Below, in pieces: positions 1 to 7,667 of a DNA stretch of 10,743 bases. Within the stretch, counting starts at the first letter, position 1, and each line of letters opens with the position of its first letter. Under the pieces are notes generated by a model that searched no databases, was not told where the DNA came from, and saw nothing but the letters and a program-made list of their open reading frames with translations. Origin of the DNA: an uncultured Gemmatimonadaceae bacterium (GTDB lineage Bacteria; Gemmatimonadota; Gemmatimonadetes; Gemmatimonadales; Gemmatimonadaceae); assembly GCA_955652265.1 (NCBI GenBank), contig CATPBD010000152.1:1-10743 (forward strand), given 5' to 3'. The translations under genes were made by a program, and so were the position numbers.

Positions 1-51
1 CTCTCGCTTCCGCGGAGTCCATGAATTCTTGGTGCGGCAGAATAACCGCAA

Positions 52-888
52 TCAGCGGGGGATGATCCTGCCCACGTAAAAGTCCCCGAACTCGGCGTAC
101 TTAGCGCTCACCTCGTCGAATCGCATGTCGGTGACGAGCTTTTTGAACTCCAGCGGATCCTTTGCGAAGAGCGTTACGCCCCACTCCCAGGCGTCCAGTC
201 CAATGGCACCGGTGATGATCTGCTGAACTTTTCCGGCATAACGCCGACCCGTAATTCCGTGCGCCTGCATGAGACGGCTCCGCTCATCGAGCGAAAGCGT
301 GTACCAGTTTTGCGACTCGCCGCGCCGCTTCGACATTGGGTAGAAGCAGACATACTGCATGTCTGCGGGCAGTTCCGGATACAGCCTGCGGCTCACGTGT
401 GCGCTCGCCCGTTCCCTTTCCGACCGGTCACTGAGCGCCCGGGAGTAGGCCTCGTCCCCCACTTTTCCACCTCGCGCTTCGGCATCGCGCGCGAGCTCGG
501 CGGTGATGTGGTAAAGCCCGGCCTCGGCGACACTGAGGAAGGCGTACACCGGCTGTAGAACACGCCCCAGAGTTGTCTGAGCCAAAGTCATCTGCGCCGC
601 ACCGATCTCGTCGAGCGACGCACGAAAGTGAATCACCATGAGATCGGCGGTGGATCCGATCAGCGCGACGAAGCAGCTCCATCCGGCCGCAGGTGCCGCA
701 GCCCGTTTGCGATTCGATCTCGAAGTGACGGAGCGCGCCGGTGGGCTGCCGAGCTTTCCCCTCGCGGTCTCGAGCATCCGATCCAGCTCGCGGGGCGCTA
801 GACGCTCTCTACTTATTCGAAATATCTGGTGCAGCGCATACCATCCCTCCAGAGTCGCTGGCGGATTCGAGGTGACCGATGTCGTCAT
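52..888 (-). CDS. hemQ: Coproheme decarboxylase HemQ (chlorite dismutase-like fold)
   Basis: This 278-residue protein matches the HemQ/ChdC family, which oxidatively decarboxylates coproheme III to haem b in the last step of the cytoplasmic coproporphyrin-dependent pathway. The C-terminal half carries the hallmarks: YPMSKRR with the catalytic Tyr at residue 183 and the propionate-contacting Lys at 187, NWY at 194-196, the proximal haem-ligand His at 210 (27 residues after the Tyr, the spacing of the Staphylococcus enzyme), and FGDFYVG near the C-terminus. Gln223 lies at the distal position, where true chlorite dismutases have Arg, so chlorite detoxification is unlikely. Residues 13-20 (TLEGWYAL) open the N-terminal half; a low-complexity Ser/Arg/Ala linker lies at about 46-68. 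The ATG at 886-888 has no clear Shine-Dalgarno sequence. The gene lies 33 bases after the RND pump on the same strand and may be read through from it. A minus-strand ATG at 22-20 could begin the next gene, but only seven codons are visible. Confidence 0.95.
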   Translation of the reverse strand: MTTSVTSNPPATLEGWYALHQIFRISRERLAPRELDRMLETARGKLGSPPARSVTSRSNRKRAAAPAAGWSCFVALIGSTADLMVIHFRASLDEIGAAQMTLAQTTLGRVLQPVYAFLSVAEAGLYHITAELARDAEARGGKVGDEAYSRALSDRSERERASAHVSRRLYPELPADMQYVCFYPMSKRRGESQNWYTLSLDERSRLMQAHGITGRRYAGKVQQIITGAIGLDAWEWGVTLFAKDPLEFKKLVTDMRFDEVSAKYAEFGDFYVGRIIPR

Positions 889-921
889 GATGTAAAACTA
901 CGGGCGCGATGGCGCGCAGTA

Positions 922-3900
922 CTAGCGTTCCACGACCTGCGCGTGGCCAGCATCGGCTTGGTGGCTTTCTGACAGCCTATAGTTCCGGCCTCTGATCGCG
1001 ACGAGGAGAGTCGGCACGACGTACAGGGTGATCGGCGTCGAGAGCGCCAGCCCGCCGATTACGGCGAGAGCGAGCGGCCGCTGCATCTCGCTGCCCGCCC
1101 CGAGTCCCAGTGACAGCGGAAGCAGCCCGAAAAGCGTGCATAGCGTAGTCATGAGAATTGGACGCAGTCTCACGCCGGCCGCTTCGATGATCCCCTGCTC
1201 GAGCGGAATGTCCGCGGTCTGCATCCGATGTCGGGTAAAGTCGAGCAGAATGATTCCATTCTTTACGATCAGTCCCACCAGAAGGATGAGTCCCATGAAC
1301 GACGACACATTGAGCGGTGTACCTGTGAGGAGCAGCAGACCCATCGCGCCCACGAAGGATAGCGGTGCGGCCAATAGGACGACGAAGGGCTCGATGAACG
1401 ATTGGAATTGCAGCACCATGATGGTGACCACGCAGGCTATCGCCAGGCCAAGCACCATTAGAAATCCGCGAAAAGCTTCCTGCTGGCTCGCGTACTGCCC
1501 GCCGAGCTCGATTCGCACTCCCGGCGGGGGCTTCTGAGCGCTCAGCACCTGTTGCACATCCGTGATGATGCCGCCAAGCGATCTTCCACTCACATCAGCT
1601 GTTATTGCGATCATCTGCTGTTGGTCCTCCCGCAGCAGCTCAGCCCGTGTCTCTCCGGGCTGAAAGGTCGCGAGGGTGCCCAGCGGCACTGGCGCTCCAG
1701 TCCGCGGGGAGAAAATCGGTAACGCGCGCAACTGGGTTGGATTGTAGCGCACGCTATCGGGCGCTCGCACCCGGACGCCGATCGCACGGTCAGACAGCCG
1801 TATTTCACCGGCCGGCGCACCGAGCAGTGCACCAGTCGCCGAGGTAGCGACTTGTTCCGGAGTGAGCCCGACTCTGTTGGCCTCCGCCTCGCTCACTCGC
1901 ATCGCCAACTCCGCGCTCGGCTCGCTGACGCCGTTGAATAGATCGACGAGACCAGGAATAGCGGTGAGCTTCGGTTCCAGCGTCGTTGCGTATTTCTCGA
2001 GCTGATTCAGATCCGAGCCGTACAGTTTGATCTCGACGGGACGCGCTGACCCGGCGAGGTCGTTGATGACATCGGACAGAATTTGCACGAAATCGATGTG
2101 TAGCCGAGGCACCGCTGTCGCAACCCTGACGCGCACGTCATCGATCACTTCGAAAATGGATCTTGTGCGCTGTCCTTGTGGCTTGAGCCGCGCAACCATG
2201 TCGCCTCTGTTCTGCTCGGTGGCGAACAACCCCAGCTCCGCGCCCGTGCGCCGCGAGGTCGAGACGATTTCAGGTGTCTGCGCCAGGATCTTCTCAACGA
2301 TGTGAACTTCGCGATCCGTCTCCGAGAGGGCGGTCCCGCCCGGCGTGAAGTAATCGAGGACAAAAGCGCCTTCGTCCATCAGCGGCAGAAACCCGGTACC
2401 TACGAAATGTTGTGCAAGGACTCCAGCCACGATAAGAATTCCGCCAGCAACCAGCATGCGGCGCGGATGGTGAAGCACTCGCTCCAGTGAGCGTTGGTAA
2501 CGCACTGAGAGGGCGTCCAGCGACTCGCTGATTCGTTGGAGCACACCGCGTCGCTGCCCAGCGTTCGGAGCAGCCTTGGTCCCCTCGAGTTCGGCGTCGG
2601 ACTCCGTCAGGAACTGGTCCGCCATCAGCGGGATGATGGAAAGCGCAAGAAACAGTGAGACCATCACCGCGATGGTCAGGGTGATCGACAGCGCGGCGAA
2701 GAACTGCCCCACGACACCGGTCAGCAATCGAAGCGGGAGAAACACCACGACCGTCGTGAGCGTCGACGTCGTCACCGGCCAGATCAACTCGTGCACCGCC
2801 TGCCTGATCGCCTCGTGCCGATTTGGATTGATTCGCAGATGCCTGACGATGTTTTCGGTGATCACCACGGAATCGTCAATCACGAGCCCGATCGCGATTG
2901 CCATTGCTCCCAGCGTCATGAGATTGAACGTCTGCCCAACCGTGTACATCGCGAACACGCTGATCGCGAGCGTGAGGGGAATCGACGAAGCACTGATCGC
3001 CGTGATCCGCGCATGGTGGAGAAACAGGAGGAGAATGATCACCGCCAGAATGGCGCCGATGATCATGGCGTCCCGAACGGACGCCATGGCGTCCCGAACG
3101 AGCGCGCCCTGATCGTATACGGGCTTGAGCACAGCGCCCGGCGGCAGCGACTGTCTCATACTTGCCGCCAGGGTTGCCACGCTGTCGACGATCGCGAGCG
3201 TGTTCCCGCCTGGCTGCCGTGTGATGTTCAGGAGAGCTGCCGGTTTGCCGTCACCTGAAATGATCATCGTGTGATCCACGCTGCCGAGCGTCACCGTGGC
3301 GACATCGCGCACTCGCAGGCCCTTTCCGATCACGACGGCTCCAATATCATCGGGCGTGTGGGCTTCCATCGCGCTTACGATGAGATACTGCCTGTAATCC
3401 TGAGCCACTCTTCCGACCGCGCTTACACCCGTCGACTGGCGGATGGCGGTGGCAAGGTCGTCGTAGGTGAGCCGCTGGGAACCGAGGCGCGCCGGATCGG
3501 CGACGACCTCCACTTCGCGGATATCGCTGCCCTGCACATCCACTCGCCCCACTCCCGGCACGCGCGCGATCAGCGGCTTCAGCTGGTACCGTGCGACGTC
3601 GTAAAGAGTGCCCGGGTCGCCACCCTCCAGATTGTACGAGAGAATCGGGAACAACGAGGGCGTCATTCGCTCGACATCGATTGTGAGCTCGGGCGGCAGC
3701 TGGCCACGCACCTGATTGACTCGCGCCTGCACCTGCTGCAGGGCATAGATCATGTCGGCGTTTGCGGCAAAAGTGATCGCGATCTCAGCGCCACCGCGAA
3801 TGGACCGCGAGCGAACGCGGATCACGCCCGGCACTATGCTGATAGCCTCTTCTATCGGCCGCGTAACGCTGAACACCATTTGGCGGGCATCGAGCGCGGA

Positions 3901-4056
3901 ACCTTCCGCCACAACGAGGACTCGCGGGAATGCAAGCTCCGGATATATCGCCGAGGGCAATCGAAGCGCGGCGAAGATTCCGGCCACGCTGAGGAGGCCT
4001 ACGAGGAGGTAAATGAAGCGCCGCTGTGCGGCGAGCAGGTCGAAGAGCGAGCGCAC
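922..4056 (-). CDS. RND-family efflux pump, inner-membrane permease (AcrB/HAE-like)
   Basis: A proton-driven RND transporter of 1044 residues, the full length for the family, forming the inner-membrane part of a tripartite export complex. The usual duplicated layout is visible: a first transmembrane helix at about 14-33, a periplasmic porter domain, a helix bundle at about 330-480, a second single helix near 530-550, a second porter domain, and a final bundle to about 1025. The proton relay is intact: an Asp pair at 394-395 in the IDDSVVITEN helix, Lys932 in IVKNGIILLDF, and Thr970/Thr971 in RPILMTTL. The double Asp is typical of the drug/hydrophobe (HAE) branch; metal pumps usually have a single Asp there, so a drug, lipid or porphyrin-like substrate is favoured over a metal, but this is inference. 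The start is GTG, immediately after the TAA of the adaptor gene, with no Shine-Dalgarno sequence, so translation probably depends on reinitiation. Confidence 0.96.
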   Translation of the reverse strand: MRSLFDLLAAQRRFIYLLVGLLSVAGIFAALRLPSAIYPELAFPRVLVVAEGSALDARQMVFSVTRPIEEAISIVPGVIRVRSRSIRGGAEIAITFAANADMIYALQQVQARVNQVRGQLPPELTIDVERMTPSLFPILSYNLEGGDPGTLYDVARYQLKPLIARVPGVGRVDVQGSDIREVEVVADPARLGSQRLTYDDLATAIRQSTGVSAVGRVAQDYRQYLIVSAMEAHTPDDIGAVVIGKGLRVRDVATVTLGSVDHTMIISGDGKPAALLNITRQPGGNTLAIVDSVATLAASMRQSLPPGAVLKPVYDQGALVRDAMASVRDAMIIGAILAVIILLLFLHHARITAISASSIPLTLAISVFAMYTVGQTFNLMTLGAMAIAIGLVIDDSVVITENIVRHLRINPNRHEAIRQAVHELIWPVTTSTLTTVVVFLPLRLLTGVVGQFFAALSITLTIAVMVSLFLALSIIPLMADQFLTESDAELEGTKAAPNAGQRRGVLQRISESLDALSVRYQRSLERVLHHPRRMLVAGGILIVAGVLAQHFVGTGFLPLMDEGAFVLDYFTPGGTALSETDREVHIVEKILAQTPEIVSTSRRTGAELGLFATEQNRGDMVARLKPQGQRTRSIFEVIDDVRVRVATAVPRLHIDFVQILSDVINDLAGSARPVEIKLYGSDLNQLEKYATTLEPKLTAIPGLVDLFNGVSEPSAELAMRVSEAEANRVGLTPEQVATSATGALLGAPAGEIRLSDRAIGVRVRAPDSVRYNPTQLRALPIFSPRTGAPVPLGTLATFQPGETRAELLREDQQQMIAITADVSGRSLGGIITDVQQVLSAQKPPPGVRIELGGQYASQQEAFRGFLMVLGLAIACVVTIMVLQFQSFIEPFVVLLAAPLSFVGAMGLLLLTGTPLNVSSFMGLILLVGLIVKNGIILLDFTRHRMQTADIPLEQGIIEAAGVRLRPILMTTLCTLFGLLPLSLGLGAGSEMQRPLALAVIGGLALSTPITLYVVPTLLVAIRGRNYRLSESHQADAGHAQVVER

Positions 4057-5097
4057 TTATTTTGTGGAATTTACCTTGGCACTGTCTTCGACTCCGTAGG
4101 CTCCCTCCGTCACGACTCGCTCGCCACCCGACAATCCGCTCGTAATCTCGGCGACGATATCTGTGCGACGCCCCACCGTGACCGCGCGGGAGAGGGCGAT
4201 GTTGGCCGAGTTGACTACGAAGACCTTGAATCCGTCTCCCACCGGGACGAGCGCCGCGATTGGCACTGTAACAGCCCGTGGCTTGGTGCCCATGCTGATT
4301 TGTCCGAAAATGGTTTCGCCGATGCGCAGCGCACGGGCGCCCGGCGGCGCCTGAGCTCGAACCTCCACGCTTCTCGTGGCGGAGTCCACTGTGCCCCCAA
4401 CCGATATTACTCGCCCGATTCCGAGAGCCTCGCCGCCGGCGTTCGCGCCCGCACTCAACGTTACAGCGGCTCCAGGCGCCATGTGTGCCGCATCAGAGGG
4501 AGGCACGCTGAATACGATGTCGAGCGCGCTGAGGTCGGCTATTTCCACGAGCGGCTGATTGACGTCGGCGGAAGCGCCAATCGAGGCATTGAGTTTCGTT
4601 ATGACCCCGGAGATTGGCGCACGCACGACGGCAAGTTGAGCGGTCCGGCGAGCGTTGATCGCCGCCGCTCTCGCCTGAGCGAGAGCCGTCGCCGCCGCCT
4701 CCGCGTCTTTCGTGGGAACGATGCCCGCATCGGCAAGCCTGCGCGTCCGTTCATATGCGCGCTCCGCCGCAAGGAGCGCTGCTTCGGCGCTCTGAGCCGC
4801 CGTGATGAAAGGCGTTTGCTCGAACGCGACGAGAGCGGTTCCCGCATTGACGTGCTGACCAGGCGACACGAGCACGGACGCGATGCGCGCTGGCGCCGGC
4901 GCACTCAGAGAAGCAAAGTGGCCGCTTCGGGCGCTGACTGTCCCGATCGAACCGACCTTCTCCTCGAAAGCTTGAACAGTCGCGATCGCGGTCTTGACTT
5001 GAACGACCGCGGTCGGATCAGCGGCAGCATCGCTCGACTTCCGATGACACGCGGCGGCCGCGAGCACAACAACGAAGAGCAGCCCGAAAATCCTCAT
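4057..5097 (-). CDS. RND efflux periplasmic adaptor (membrane fusion protein), lipoprotein
   Basis: A 346-residue HlyD/AcrA-type adaptor linking the inner-membrane pump to the outer-membrane channel. The N-terminus is a lipoprotein signal with a lipobox ending at Cys17 (LAAAAC), so the protein is probably lipid-anchored and periplasmic. Residues about 61-93 and 158-190 form the split lipoyl/barrel-sandwich domain (SVLVSPGQHVNAGTALV and VVRAPISGVITKL). Between them, about 95-157 is an Ala/Arg/Glu-rich helical hairpin that should contact the channel. A beta-barrel follows at about 190-270, then a membrane-proximal domain ending in GERVVTEGAYGV. No His-rich or extra metal-binding domain is present. 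The start ATG overlaps the stop of the channel gene (ATGA at 5097-5094), and the stop abuts the pump start, so the three genes are surely one operon. Substrate cannot be told from this subunit. Confidence 0.95.
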   Translation of the reverse strand: MRIFGLLFVVVLAAAACHRKSSDAAADPTAVVQVKTAIATVQAFEEKVGSIGTVSARSGHFASLSAPAPARIASVLVSPGQHVNAGTALVAFEQTPFITAAQSAEAALLAAERAYERTRRLADAGIVPTKDAEAAATALAQARAAAINARRTAQLAVVRAPISGVITKLNASIGASADVNQPLVEIADLSALDIVFSVPPSDAAHMAPGAAVTLSAGANAGGEALGIGRVISVGGTVDSATRSVEVRAQAPPGARALRIGETIFGQISMGTKPRAVTVPIAALVPVGDGFKVFVVNSANIALSRAVTVGRRTDIVAEITSGLSGGERVVTEGAYGVEDSAKVNSTK

Positions 5098-6299
5098 CTC
5101 CGAGGCGCTGTTAGAGCGTATAGTCGAAGCGTAGCCGTAGCTATCCAGGCGTCCGCAAGATCGTTGACGTACTGAGAGAGAATGTCGCGCGCATTTCGCT
5201 GGGCTTCCAGGACCGTTGCCAACGCCTGCGCTCCTTCCCGATATGCTACTAGTGACATCGCAGCGATCCGATTTGCGCTTTCTACGAGAAGCCGGTCGCG
5301 TTGAAGTTTTTCCACGGCGACGCCACGCTGGCGCGCCGCCCTCCCAATTGTAGCCTGCGTCTGGAAGAGCGCGAGCGCGAGCTCAGCGCGTGCCCTCTCT
5401 CTCTCGGCTTCGGCTTGGGCAATCGGCCCGCGATTGCGATTCAGCAGCGGCAAAGGAATCGAGAATCCAAACGTTGGAAGAAGTCCAGGTGTTGCCGGGT
5501 CCCCCCACTCCACACCTCCCTGCAGGCTGAACGGTGTGAACCTGCTGCGCCTCTGGACTCTCACCGACAGGTCGGCTGCGGCAAGCGACTGCTGCGCCGC
5601 TGCGACGGGTAGCGTGAAGGCAGGTATCGCGTCTGGGGGTGGCGAGGGAGGTGGAAGAGTCAGAGAATCGGATGGTGTCACCGCGATCCGATTGGTATCC
5701 ATACCCATTACGGATTGGAGGTCGAAGACGCTGGAGATCAGTGAAACCGAGTCAGCTGCGGCCAGATTCGCCGCCTGCCCTGCGTTCACGGTCGCCAGCA
5801 ATACGTCCAGCTCGCTCGCGTCTCCCGCGTTGCGCCTGATAACTGCCATACGTCGCAGGCTATCGGCATCCCGAGCGTTCCGCCTCGACAGCTTGACGCG
5901 CTCGAGTGCGGCCAGAGCGCGGGTGTATGTGGTATCTGCGTCAAGCGCCGCCGCCGCGCGCTCGAATTCGAACCGGTATTGGCTCGCAAGTCTCGTCGCC
6001 TCGGCCGCGCGGATTCGAGCGCCTCGGACGCCGGCGAGGTCCAGCGGGAGATCGAGGATTACGTGATACTTGGGCGCCGCTCCGGAGTAGGTAGAGGCGA
6101 GGGCCGGATTGTCCCGGCTCCGAGCCGTGATCAGCTGCGCGGCGCCGACAAGCGTATCCGCGCGCGCGACGGCGGCGCGCGCGCCACGAAAGACAGCGAT
6201 GTCGATCGCCTGCTGACGACTGACTGGCTGTTGGCTATGTAAACCGGCGGGCAACATCGGCGCGAGCAGAACGAGTGCTCGAAATGACTTGCGTATCAA
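5094..6299 (-). CDS. Outer-membrane efflux channel, CzcC/TolC family
   Basis: First gene of the efflux operon: a 401-residue outer-membrane factor. Residues 1-22 are a signal peptide (basic RK and R, then ALVLLAPMLPAG) with no lipobox Cys, so it is probably not lipidated. The mature part has two long Ala/Arg-rich coiled regions (about 93-195 and 290-390) typical of TolC-like helical barrels. The segment IPLPLLNRNRGPIAQAEAE at 281-299 resembles the beta-strand/helix junction seen in CzcC-type members. A Pro-rich stretch (216-222) separates the repeats. The pump itself looks more like the HAE branch, so the operon mixes a CzcC-like channel with an HAE-like permease. The start is uncertain: TTG at 6297-6299 gives a good signal peptide, while the first ATG at 6255-6257 would remove its basic end. 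The TTG lies only 25 bases after the terminator-like hairpin. Confidence 0.9.
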   Translation of the reverse strand: MIRKSFRALVLLAPMLPAGLHSQQPVSRQQAIDIAVFRGARAAVARADTLVGAAQLITARSRDNPALASTYSGAAPKYHVILDLPLDLAGVRGARIRAAEATRLASQYRFEFERAAAALDADTTYTRALAALERVKLSRRNARDADSLRRMAVIRRNAGDASELDVLLATVNAGQAANLAAADSVSLISSVFDLQSVMGMDTNRIAVTPSDSLTLPPPSPPPDAIPAFTLPVAAAQQSLAAADLSVRVQRRSRFTPFSLQGGVEWGDPATPGLLPTFGFSIPLPLLNRNRGPIAQAEAERERARAELALALFQTQATIGRAARQRGVAVEKLQRDRLLVESANRIAAMSLVAYREGAQALATVLEAQRNARDILSQYVNDLADAWIATATLRLYALTAPRR

Positions 6300-6314
6300 A
6301 GTCTCGTAGCGGCG

Positions 6315-6369
6315 GAAAAGACGAGCCGGGTGAGCGCAAAGCCCATTCCATGCTTTGTGTTCACCCGGC
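6315..6369 (-). terminator. Long hairpin with T-tract: terminator or attenuator between PepSY gene and efflux operon
   Basis: Arms 6352-6369 and 6325-6342 pair over 18 positions around a 9-base loop. The outer nine pairs (GCCGGGTGA with TCACCCGGC) and the inner six (CAAAGC with GCTTTG) are perfect. The three between them read as G-U wobbles on the plus strand and as two A-C mismatches on the minus strand. On the minus strand the stem is followed by TCGTCTTTTCC, a short T-tract, as in a Rho-independent terminator; the plus strand has no T-run after it. It would end the PepSY transcript. Because it lies just 25 bases before the channel start, it could also work as an attenuator for the operon. 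Confidence 0.55.
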
Positions 6370-6389
6370 GTGGGTCTCCGAATTCAACG

Positions 6390-6404
6390 GCGGGCATGGC
6401 CCGC
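6390..6404 (-). repeat. Short GC hairpin just after the PepSY stop codon
   Basis: A six-base perfect stem (GCGGGC with GCCCGC) around a three-base loop begins five bases after the TAA of the PepSY gene on the minus strand. No T-run follows, so it is more likely a 3'-end stabilising structure or a partner of the longer hairpin at 6325-6369 than a terminator by itself. Confidence 0.35.
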
Positions 6405-6408
6405 GTCG

Positions 6409-6831
6409 TTACTTCTTCGCTTTCTTTTCCTTGGCTTCCGCTGCGGCTTCCTTCTTCTCGGACTTCGGGGTCTCGTGCTCGCGCGCGACGACGGAACCAT
6501 CGATCGCATTCACGTTCACTTCCTCGATGCCCGTCTTACCCGGGACGGTGATATCGATCGAGTAAATGAGCTTGCCATTCTCGCGCTCGAGCTCGCTGGA
6601 CTTGACCGTTCCGGTGGGAACTTCCTTGAGTGCGGTCGCGCGGGCGGTCTCGTCGGAGATCTTGGCTTCCTTCTGGAGAGCAGCCTGACTCTCTTCCTTC
6701 TTCACCGTCTTGTGACGTTTGGCAACGGTGCCGGTCTTGACGGTACTCTTCGCTACTTTGCTGGTACCCTGCGCGCCAGCGACGCTCGTGGTAGCGGCGA
6801 TTGCCACTGCCAAGGCGATGACTTTGAACAT
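6409..6831 (-). CDS. Small exported PepSY-domain protein
   Basis: A 140-residue protein with a clear signal peptide (residues 1-20, cleavage likely after AGA), so it should be periplasmic. Residues about 53-120 fit a single PepSY domain: a helix (ISDETARATALKEV) followed by two strands containing GKLIYSIDITVPG and VNVNAIDGSVVAREHE. The domain is flanked by a Lys-rich segment (24-46) and a Lys/Glu/Ala tail (123-140) that is probably disordered. PepSY domains are known as inhibitory or accessory modules and are often found next to two-component systems; the biochemical role here is unknown. The start is secure: ATG at 6829-6831 is preceded by GGAGGAGGG. It is divergent from the response regulator and lies upstream of the efflux operon on the same strand, separated by hairpins. 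Confidence 0.88.
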   Translation of the reverse strand: MFKVIALAVAIAATTSVAGAQGTSKVAKSTVKTGTVAKRHKTVKKEESQAALQKEAKISDETARATALKEVPTGTVKSSELERENGKLIYSIDITVPGKTGIEEVNVNAIDGSVVAREHETPKSEKKEAAAEAKEKKAKK

Positions 6832-6833
6832 GA

Positions 6834-6843
6834 GCCCTCCTCC
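6834..6843 (-). promoter_or_regulatory. Strong Shine-Dalgarno sequence of the PepSY gene
   Basis: The minus strand reads GGAGGAGGGC, then TC and the ATG. It is by far the best ribosome binding site in the window, which suggests high expression of the PepSY protein compared with the efflux genes, whose starts have no clear site. Confidence 0.75.
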
Positions 6844-6862
6844 ATATTGTTTGATCGTGCAG

Positions 6863-6887
6863 CCCGCGCCGGTCGCGGGAAGTTTTT
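6863..6887 (+). terminator. Terminator-like hairpin in the PepSY leader, plus-strand orientation
   Basis: CCCGCG at 6863-6868 pairs with CGCGGG at 6874-6879 around a five-base loop, followed on the plus strand by AAGTTTTT. It has the form of a small Rho-independent terminator pointing toward the response regulator, which could shield it from antisense transcription across the PepSY gene. On the minus strand it would be a hairpin in the PepSY 5' leader. Either role is unproven. Confidence 0.3.
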
Positions 6888-6998
6888 CTGCGGTAACCGT
6901 TAATGATACCCAATCTAGCTGTCGTCATCATTACAGGAGCCCATTAAGGATAGCGCCTGGGGACGCCGATCGACGCCGAGATATGTAGATTGGCGCTG

Positions 6999-7667
6999 AT
7001 GCGAGTTCTTCTGGTAGAGGACGACCCCGGCCTCGCGGCCATCGTCAAGACCGGTTTCGCCGAGCACGGTGTTCAGGTGGTGACTGTGCCTGGCTACGCC
7101 GACGGGAAGATGAAAGCCACGCTCGCCAGCTTCGACGTGCTCATCCTGGACGTCATGCTGCCCGGCGGCAGCGGATTTGACCTCTGCCGCGAGCTCAGAG
7201 CGCGCGAAATCGGAACACCAATTCTGATGCTCACCGCGCGCGACACCGTGGACGATCGGGTGGCAGGACTCGAGGTCGGCGCGGACGACTACCTAACCAA
7301 GCCTTTTGCGTTTCGCGAGCTGCTGGCAAGAGTGCGCGCGCTCGGAAGAAGGCGCGGAGCTCCGCTTCCAGAGACCCTGCACGTCGCCGATCTGGAAGTC
7401 GATCTGGACGCGCAGCGAGTGCGGCGCGCCGGCAAATCGATTGAGCTGACCGCCAAGGAGTTTGCGCTGCTCGAGTTTTTTGTCTTGCACCGCGGGCAGG
7501 TTGTCGATCGCGCGGCGATTACCGCCCACGTTTGGGATGAGAATCACGACCCGTTCACGAACGTGCTCGAGGTACTGGTGAGGCGTTTGCGGCGGAAGAT
7601 CGACGACGAGTACCCCGCCAAGTTGATTCAGACGGTGAGAGGCGCCGGATACCGCTTTGGTGACTGA
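6999..7667 (+). CDS. OmpR/PhoB-family response regulator
   Basis: A 222-residue two-component transcription regulator. The receiver domain (1-115) has the acidic pair Asp8-Asp9 in MRVLLVEDD, the phospho-acceptor Asp51 in LILDVMLPG, the switch Thr79 in LMLTARD, and Lys101 in LTKPF. The C-terminal half (about 127-222) is a winged-helix DNA-binding domain with ELTAKEFALLEFF, the VLVRRLRRKID recognition region, and the closing VRGAGYRF hairpin. The ATG at 6999 is chosen because the family usually begins exactly at MRVLLVEDD. An in-frame TTG at 6990 would add three residues, and neither has a clear Shine-Dalgarno sequence. The stop overlaps the histidine kinase start, so the two are cotranscribed. 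The PepSY gene and the efflux operon next door are its most likely targets, as inferred from position. Confidence 0.95.
   Translation: MRVLLVEDDPGLAAIVKTGFAEHGVQVVTVPGYADGKMKATLASFDVLILDVMLPGGSGFDLCRELRAREIGTPILMLTARDTVDDRVAGLEVGADDYLTKPFAFRELLARVRALGRRRGAPLPETLHVADLEVDLDAQRVRRAGKSIELTAKEFALLEFFVLHRGQVVDRAAITAHVWDENHDPFTNVLEVLVRRLRRKIDDEYPAKLIQTVRGAGYRFGD

Larger units (their letters stand above)
6832..6998. promoter_or_regulatory. Divergent intergenic region between PepSY gene and response regulator
   Basis: These 167 bases must hold the promoters for the PepSY gene (minus) and the two-component operon (plus). The segment from about 6889 to 6950 is AT-richer than its surroundings. It contains overlapping short palindromes (CGGTAACCG and TAACCGTTA, about 6891-6902), and the word CATTA as a direct repeat at 6929-6933 and 6942-6946, with its complement TAATG at 6901-6905. 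These are candidate regulator-binding sites. I could not assign convincing -35/-10 boxes in either direction. Confidence 0.5.

Noticed and set aside
1..51. Start of a further minus-strand gene after hemQ (ATG at 22-20)
   Set aside because: Only seven codons fit before the window edge and no clear ribosome site precedes it, so it cannot be supported.
52..888. Chlorite dismutase function for the HemQ protein
   Set aside because: The distal Arg needed for chlorite chemistry is Gln223, while the decarboxylase residues Tyr183 and Lys187 are present.
889..917. Terminator between the pump and hemQ
   Set aside because: A GCGCG/CGCGC stem with a four-base loop exists at 904-917, with TTTT only some distance downstream on the minus strand; the stem is only five pairs and the T-run is displaced, so it is too weak to call.
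3064..3100. Exact 16-base direct repeat with a 21-base period inside the pump gene
   Set aside because: It encodes VRDAMASVRDAM, a helix phrase that resembles the family's normal pattern at this site (just before the second helix bundle), so it needs no recent duplication to explain it.
3271..5175. A 634-codon open frame on the plus strand opposite the pump and adaptor genes
   Set aside because: It runs antisense to two well-recognised genes, its translation is rich in Arg, His and Ser without domains or a signal, and GC-rich coding DNA often leaves such open antisense frames.
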